A stretch of DNA of 18,010 nucleotides from JAAYKM01 sp964411235 (lineage in GTDB: Bacteria; Desulfobacterota; Syntrophia; Syntrophales; JAAYKM01): positions 1 to 18,010 of the forward strand of contig CAYPKE010000037.1 of NCBI GenBank assembly GCA_964411235.1, given 5' to 3'. Shown piece after piece: positions 14,365 to 18,010 of the stretch. A model generated the notes under the pieces. The model was not told where the DNA came from. It saw only the letters and a list, made by a program, of their open reading frames with translations, and did not search any database. Positions within the stretch are counted from its first letter, which is position 1. Every line of letters starts with the position of its first letter. The translations under genes were made by a program, and so were the position numbers.

Positions 14365-17300
14365 TTCCCGCTCCGGCTTCTGGCAACCTGCATGGTTCGT
14401 TCGATGAGAGCATCCATCTCTTCCGGGCTGATACTCACCCCCATTTTGCCCTTCACCTCATCAAAGAGATAATCGTCGATATCATTGATGACTTGCTTCT
14501 GGGCGTCATCGTCATCCCAGAAAAGCACCTTCCAGTGGCGGTCAAATATCTCCTGCACCGCCAAGGCCGTGGCAGCGGCGACGGTTTCGGCCATGGTTGG
14601 ATCGGCAACGCACGTTTGAAAGAAGGGTTTTATGACGCCGTAGTATGCCATGGCGTTTTCGTTACCTGTTAGCTTCTCGGGGATATCATCATGCTGCCGC
14701 GTGACCACCTTTGTGCGTATCTCCATGACACGATTGAGATAATCCAGATCGGACAACCGCTTCGCGCGGAAATCTTCGATGGCTTGCTGAATCAATTTGG
14801 AGAATTTCTCGTAAAAGGCCGGGTCTTCATCCATCTTTTCGGTGATGACCTTTTTGGTGGCGTAGGCAATCGTATCGGCTTGCGAGGCCGTCGATTTTCC
14901 GTAAACTCCCTGTTCTTCCTTAACTATTTTAAACGTGCTGCTGTCGAAAATGTTCACCGGTTCGTTTAATTGGATGACTTCATTGGCTTGAATATGGGTG
15001 TCGAGGAGCTTTTTGATCTTCGGCTCATAGTCGCGGTAGTCGATCGCTTCGGCGTAGCGGAGCTTCACCGACATTTTCAGGTTCTGGAACCGCTTTAAGT
15101 CGGCCTTGTAGCGCCGCAGCTTTTCATCATCGATCATCATCACAAAAGATTCGGTCGATAAAGCGATGCCTAATGTCTTGGCGTAATCGGATAATCTGGC
15201 ATAAAAATCTGCCCGCAAGGCGTCGTCGGCCAGAAGCACCTCGTACGCCTCTTCGTCATAGCTGTTTTTCACTTCCTTGAAGAGATCCCAGAGGTCGGAA
15301 TAACGCTGGGGCAGTTTCCCGACTTCTGCATTGATCGTCGTCAGTGTGCCGGCCAGATCTTCCTCATCAAACCCTTCAAAGGCGTTGTACATGGTCAGGG
15401 CCTTGTCCAACTCCCCGAGAAGACCGACATAATCGACGACAAACCCATATTCTTTGGATTCGTGCAGACGATTGACCCGAGCGATGGCTTGCAAAAGGGA
15501 GTGTTCCCTCAATTCCTTACAGAGGTAAATGACGACATTGCCGGGGGCATCGAACCCCGTCAGGAGCTTACTGACGACGATGAGGATTTCCGGTTCCGGA
15601 CCGAACTTGAATTGATTGATGATCTGCTTGTTATAATCGTCTTCGTTGCCGTAACGTTTCATCATCTTCTGCCAGAACTTGACGACCTCATCCGTCGGTT
15701 CTTCATCCGTTTCTTCGTAACCCTCCCGCATATCCGGTGGGGAAATGAGCACTTCGGAGGTGACCATGCCGATCTCGTTCAGATGCTCGTGATACTGAAG
15801 GGCCGCCGCCTTACCCGGCGCCACAAGCTGGGCCTTAAATCCGGTTCCCTGCCAGGAAGCGCGGTAGTGTTCGCTGATATCGAAAGCCCGCATGTAAATG
15901 ACCTGGTCCGCCTTGTTCAGCATCTCCGCCCGGGCGTACTTCCTCTTCAAATCGGCCTGCTGCTCTTTGGTCAATCCCTGGGTATGGCGTTCAAACCACA
16001 AGTCGATGGCCGCCTTGTTCTGGACCATGTCCACGTAACGGCCTTCATAAAGCAGGGGAACCACCGCGCCGTCTTCCACCGCCTGGTTGATGGAATAATG
16101 CGGCTCGATCAAGCCGCCGAACTTGACGAAACTGTTTTTTTCCTTTTTCAGAAGCGGGGTGCCGGTGAAGCCGAGGTAGCAGGCCAGGGGGAACATCTGG
16201 CGCATCCGCGTCGAGAACGCACCGAAATTGGTACGATGGCTTTCATCGATCAGCATGAAAATATTGTTTGAATCGTCCTGATATTTCTTTAGATTCAATG
16301 CCTTGTCGAACTTATGGATCAGGGTCGTAACGATGCCCGCTTTCTTTTCCGCTACCAGTTCGAGGAGGTTCCGGCCCGACGTGGCCCGGTTCGGGTCCAG
16401 CCCGCAGGCGGCAAAGGTGTTCCCCAGTTGCTTGTCCAGATCGTCGCGGTCGGTCACCAGAACGATCCGCGGGTTGGGGATCTCCGGATCGAGGGCCAGG
16501 TTCCGGGTGAGCATCACCATCGACAAGGACTTCCCCGATCCCTGGGTGTGCCAGATGATGCCACCCTGCCGCCGTCCTTCCCGGTCCAGTTGCTTGATCC
16601 GCTCCAGGGTAGAGCGGACGACGAAGTACTGCTGGTAGTGGGCGATTTTCTTGATGCCCCCGTCAAAAACGGTGAATTTAAAGGCCAACGCCAGCAGGCG
16701 TTCCGGGCGGCACAAACTGAACAATATCCGGTCCTGCCCGGTTAGAAGCCGCTCACCCTTTGCCTCCAGGTCGTCAAAGAAAGAACGGCAGATGGAAAAA
16801 TCCCCTTTAAAAAGCTGATCCTTTTGTTCCGGGGACAGCTTTTTCTCGACAAAGGAAGCGATGTCCTCTTCCTTATCCCGCAGCTCCTTCCAGGCGCTCC
16901 AGAATTTGGATGACGTGCCGACGGTGGCGTATTTCCCTTCGTTCTTGTTGACCCCCAGCACCATCTGGACAAAGCTGAACAGCCGGGGGATATAGTCGTC
17001 GCTCTGGTTGCGGATGGACTGCGAAACGGCCTGTTCGATTTCGACCTTGGGGGATTTGCACTCGATGACCGCCAGGGGAATGCCGTTGACAAACAGGACA
17101 ATGTCCGGGCGCGCGGTTTCCGTGCTGCGGGAACGCTCCACGCTGTACTCCGCCGTGACATGAAACACATTCCGGTCGGGATTTCGCCAGTCGATGTAAT
17201 GAAGATTAAAGCTCTTGGAATCGCCCTCGATGGTCTGTTCGAGCGACCGGCCCAAAGTGATTAAATCATAGACCGCCTCATTGGTTTTTAAGAGACCGTC

Positions 17301-17558
17301 GTATTTGACGTTTTTGAGCGTCTGGATCGCCGTCTGGATATTCTCTTCGCTGAAAAGAAACTCCCGTCCTTTGTAACTGATCCGGTTGAGTATTTTCAGT
17401 TGTTCCCGGAGAATCCCTTCCAGCAGGATGTTCCCTATTCGCCCCTGACGTTCGGCCAATGCCCTAGACGGGGTCAGGTATTCAAAACCCAGGTTGATAA
17501 GCAGTTGCAGCGCCGGAATCTGGGAGAGGTATTTTTCGTTAAATATAAAAGAAGTCAT
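14361..17558 (-). CDS. hsdR: Type I restriction enzyme R subunit (HsdR)
   Basis: A 1065-residue restriction subunit, full length for the family. N-terminal nuclease: D152 in ARPDIVLF and E166-C-K168 in AVIECKSP, the PD-(D/E)xK site, with a QAVSQ segment after it. Superfamily 2 helicase/translocase: motif I HTQGSGKS (337-344), motif II DESH (438-441), motif III FTGTP (464-468) and motif VI QAIARVNR (690-697). A helical C-terminal part (about 730-1065) would dock on the methylase core. HsdR translocates DNA using ATP and cuts unmethylated DNA, and needs HsdM and HsdS, which are not in this window. The ATG at 17558 is chosen because AGAGGT lies 5 bases upstream and it overlaps the stop of the preceding gene as TAATG; an in-frame start at 17582 is less likely. 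No frame break is seen, so it appears intact. Confidence 0.97.
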   Translation of the reverse strand: MTSFIFNEKYLSQIPALQLLINLGFEYLTPSRALAERQGRIGNILLEGILREQLKILNRISYKGREFLFSEENIQTAIQTLKNVKYDGLLKTNEAVYDLITLGRSLEQTIEGDSKSFNLHYIDWRNPDRNVFHVTAEYSVERSRSTETARPDIVLFVNGIPLAVIECKSPKVEIEQAVSQSIRNQSDDYIPRLFSFVQMVLGVNKNEGKYATVGTSSKFWSAWKELRDKEEDIASFVEKKLSPEQKDQLFKGDFSICRSFFDDLEAKGERLLTGQDRILFSLCRPERLLALAFKFTVFDGGIKKIAHYQQYFVVRSTLERIKQLDREGRRQGGIIWHTQGSGKSLSMVMLTRNLALDPEIPNPRIVLVTDRDDLDKQLGNTFAACGLDPNRATSGRNLLELVAEKKAGIVTTLIHKFDKALNLKKYQDDSNNIFMLIDESHRTNFGAFSTRMRQMFPLACYLGFTGTPLLKKEKNSFVKFGGLIEPHYSINQAVEDGAVVPLLYEGRYVDMVQNKAAIDLWFERHTQGLTKEQQADLKRKYARAEMLNKADQVIYMRAFDISEHYRASWQGTGFKAQLVAPGKAAALQYHEHLNEIGMVTSEVLISPPDMREGYEETDEEPTDEVVKFWQKMMKRYGNEDDYNKQIINQFKFGPEPEILIVVSKLLTGFDAPGNVVIYLCKELREHSLLQAIARVNRLHESKEYGFVVDYVGLLGELDKALTMYNAFEGFDEEDLAGTLTTINAEVGKLPQRYSDLWDLFKEVKNSYDEEAYEVLLADDALRADFYARLSDYAKTLGIALSTESFVMMIDDEKLRRYKADLKRFQNLKMSVKLRYAEAIDYRDYEPKIKKLLDTHIQANEVIQLNEPVNIFDSSTFKIVKEEQGVYGKSTASQADTIAYATKKVITEKMDEDPAFYEKFSKLIQQAIEDFRAKRLSDLDYLNRVMEIRTKVVTRQHDDIPEKLTGNENAMAYYGVIKPFFQTCVADPTMAETVAAATALAVQEIFDRHWKVLFWDDDDAQKQVINDIDDYLFDEVKGKMGVSISPEEMDALIERTMQVARSRSGN

Positions 17559-18010
17559 TAAATACCTCTGAAATAGAAGCAATAAATACTAATAGTTAAA
17601 ATACCTAGCAAAACTAATACACAAGACACAGTAAACGACAGTGGCACTTTGTCACGCCAAAACCGGAAATGTTTTTGTTCATCTACCCAATCAATTTGAT
17701 GCTGCCAGAAGAACTTGTAATGTGCATAAAGATCACTAAAGAAAATTTGTCTGCTAATGCAACACGCGTAATATTGTGTCTCGATTTTAGAAAGTCTTTC
17801 GTTTTCTTCTGATAAATTCGTATTTTCTGAAGATTTGACTTGGTAGTAAAGCGATTTAAGCTCATTGAACAGTTTTGTGAGCATAATTCCTTTTTCTTCG
17901 TAAGTTTTCTTCGTTTCGCTATACGAGTTTATGTACAGACCAGATATGCCTAATATGTAAGTAAATCTAGGGTTATTTACAGTTTTTCGGGATAAAAATA
18001 TTCGAGTAGT
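17558..18010 (-). CDS. Small single-TM protein upstream of hsdR, probably cut by the window edge
   Basis: I do not recognise this protein. An ATG at 17884 with AAGGAAT a few bases upstream gives 108 residues. However, the same frame stays open for all 42 codons from there to the window end, so the gene probably starts outside. Visible features: a charged, partly helical stretch (LSEENERLSKIETQYY), an aromatic-rich segment (FFSDLYAHYKFFWQHQIDW), then one clear C-terminal membrane segment (about residues 80-104 from the internal ATG) ending in a short FRGI tail, suggesting a tail-anchored protein facing the cytoplasm. Its TAA stop overlaps the hsdR ATG as TAATG, so translation is probably coupled. 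GC is about 33% by hand count, far below hsdR, suggesting separate origin. No metal, nuclease or nucleotide motif is seen. Confidence 0.65.
   Translation of the reverse strand, partial: TTRIFLSRKTVNNPRFTYILGISGLYINSYSETKKTYEEKGIMLTKLFNELKSLYYQVKSSENTNLSEENERLSKIETQYYACCISRQIFFSDLYAHYKFFWQHQIDWVDEQKHFRFWRDKVPLSFTVSCVLVLLGILTISIYCFYFRGI

Noticed and set aside
15462..16271. A 269-codon + strand frame inside hsdR
   Set aside because: It is antisense to the conserved helicase motifs of HsdR and has no recognisable domain.
13651..18010. A complete type I restriction-modification system
   Set aside because: Only the R subunit and accessory genes are inside the window; no methylase or specificity subunit is visible.

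Overview
The window looks like chromosomal DNA from a Gram-negative bacterium, most probably a deltaproteobacterium (Desulfobacterota, perhaps near Syntrophales). This rests on the two large hybrid histidine kinases with 'HDFNN'-type H-boxes, the PAS family with the 'IHDLDPDFPPEAW' signature, a WaaP/InaA-like kinase, and general style. It is an inference; no marker gene or rRNA is present. Most of the window is fairly GC-rich. The secreted-protein region (about 9.4-10.1 kb) is poorer in GC, and the last 430 bases fall to about 33% GC by hand count.

Left part (1-3455, + strand): a receiver-only response regulator overlaps a 1016-residue hybrid kinase (REC-GAF-PAS-GAF-HisKA-HATPase-REC) by 8 bases. 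Together they form a phosphorelay module with three receivers and no DNA-binding output in view.

Middle part (3509-10098, - strand), in transcription order: a secreted CARDB-like protein with its own terminator; a secreted Sel1-repeat protein followed closely by an arginine-deiminase/amidinotransferase-family protein whose expected catalytic His is Asn; a WaaP/InaA-like kinase-fold protein with a TTG start; then a compact group of an atypical SDR, a YjgR-type (DUF853) HerA-like ATPase, and a small zinc-ribbon protein with a strict 10-residue Gln-Phe repeat.

Right part: a 1021-residue hybrid kinase (five PAS domains, two of them a recent tandem duplication, then HisKA-HATPase-REC) runs on the + strand from a near-consensus sigma-70 promoter (10397-10425), divergent from the CARDB gene. 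On the - strand there is a translationally coupled group from the right edge: an AT-rich single-TM protein whose frame stays open to the window end, then hsdR (overlap TAATG), then a YgjP-like zinc metallopeptidase (overlap TTGA). This is the 3' part of a type I restriction-modification locus; hsdM and hsdS are not in the window and would be expected beyond its right end.

I see no rRNA, tRNA, CRISPR array, insertion sequence or integrase. I found no clearly new system. The best leads are the coupled membrane protein-hsdR-metallopeptidase group, the Asn-for-His amidinotransferase homologue, and the Gln-Phe decapeptide zinc-ribbon protein paired with the HerA-like ATPase.
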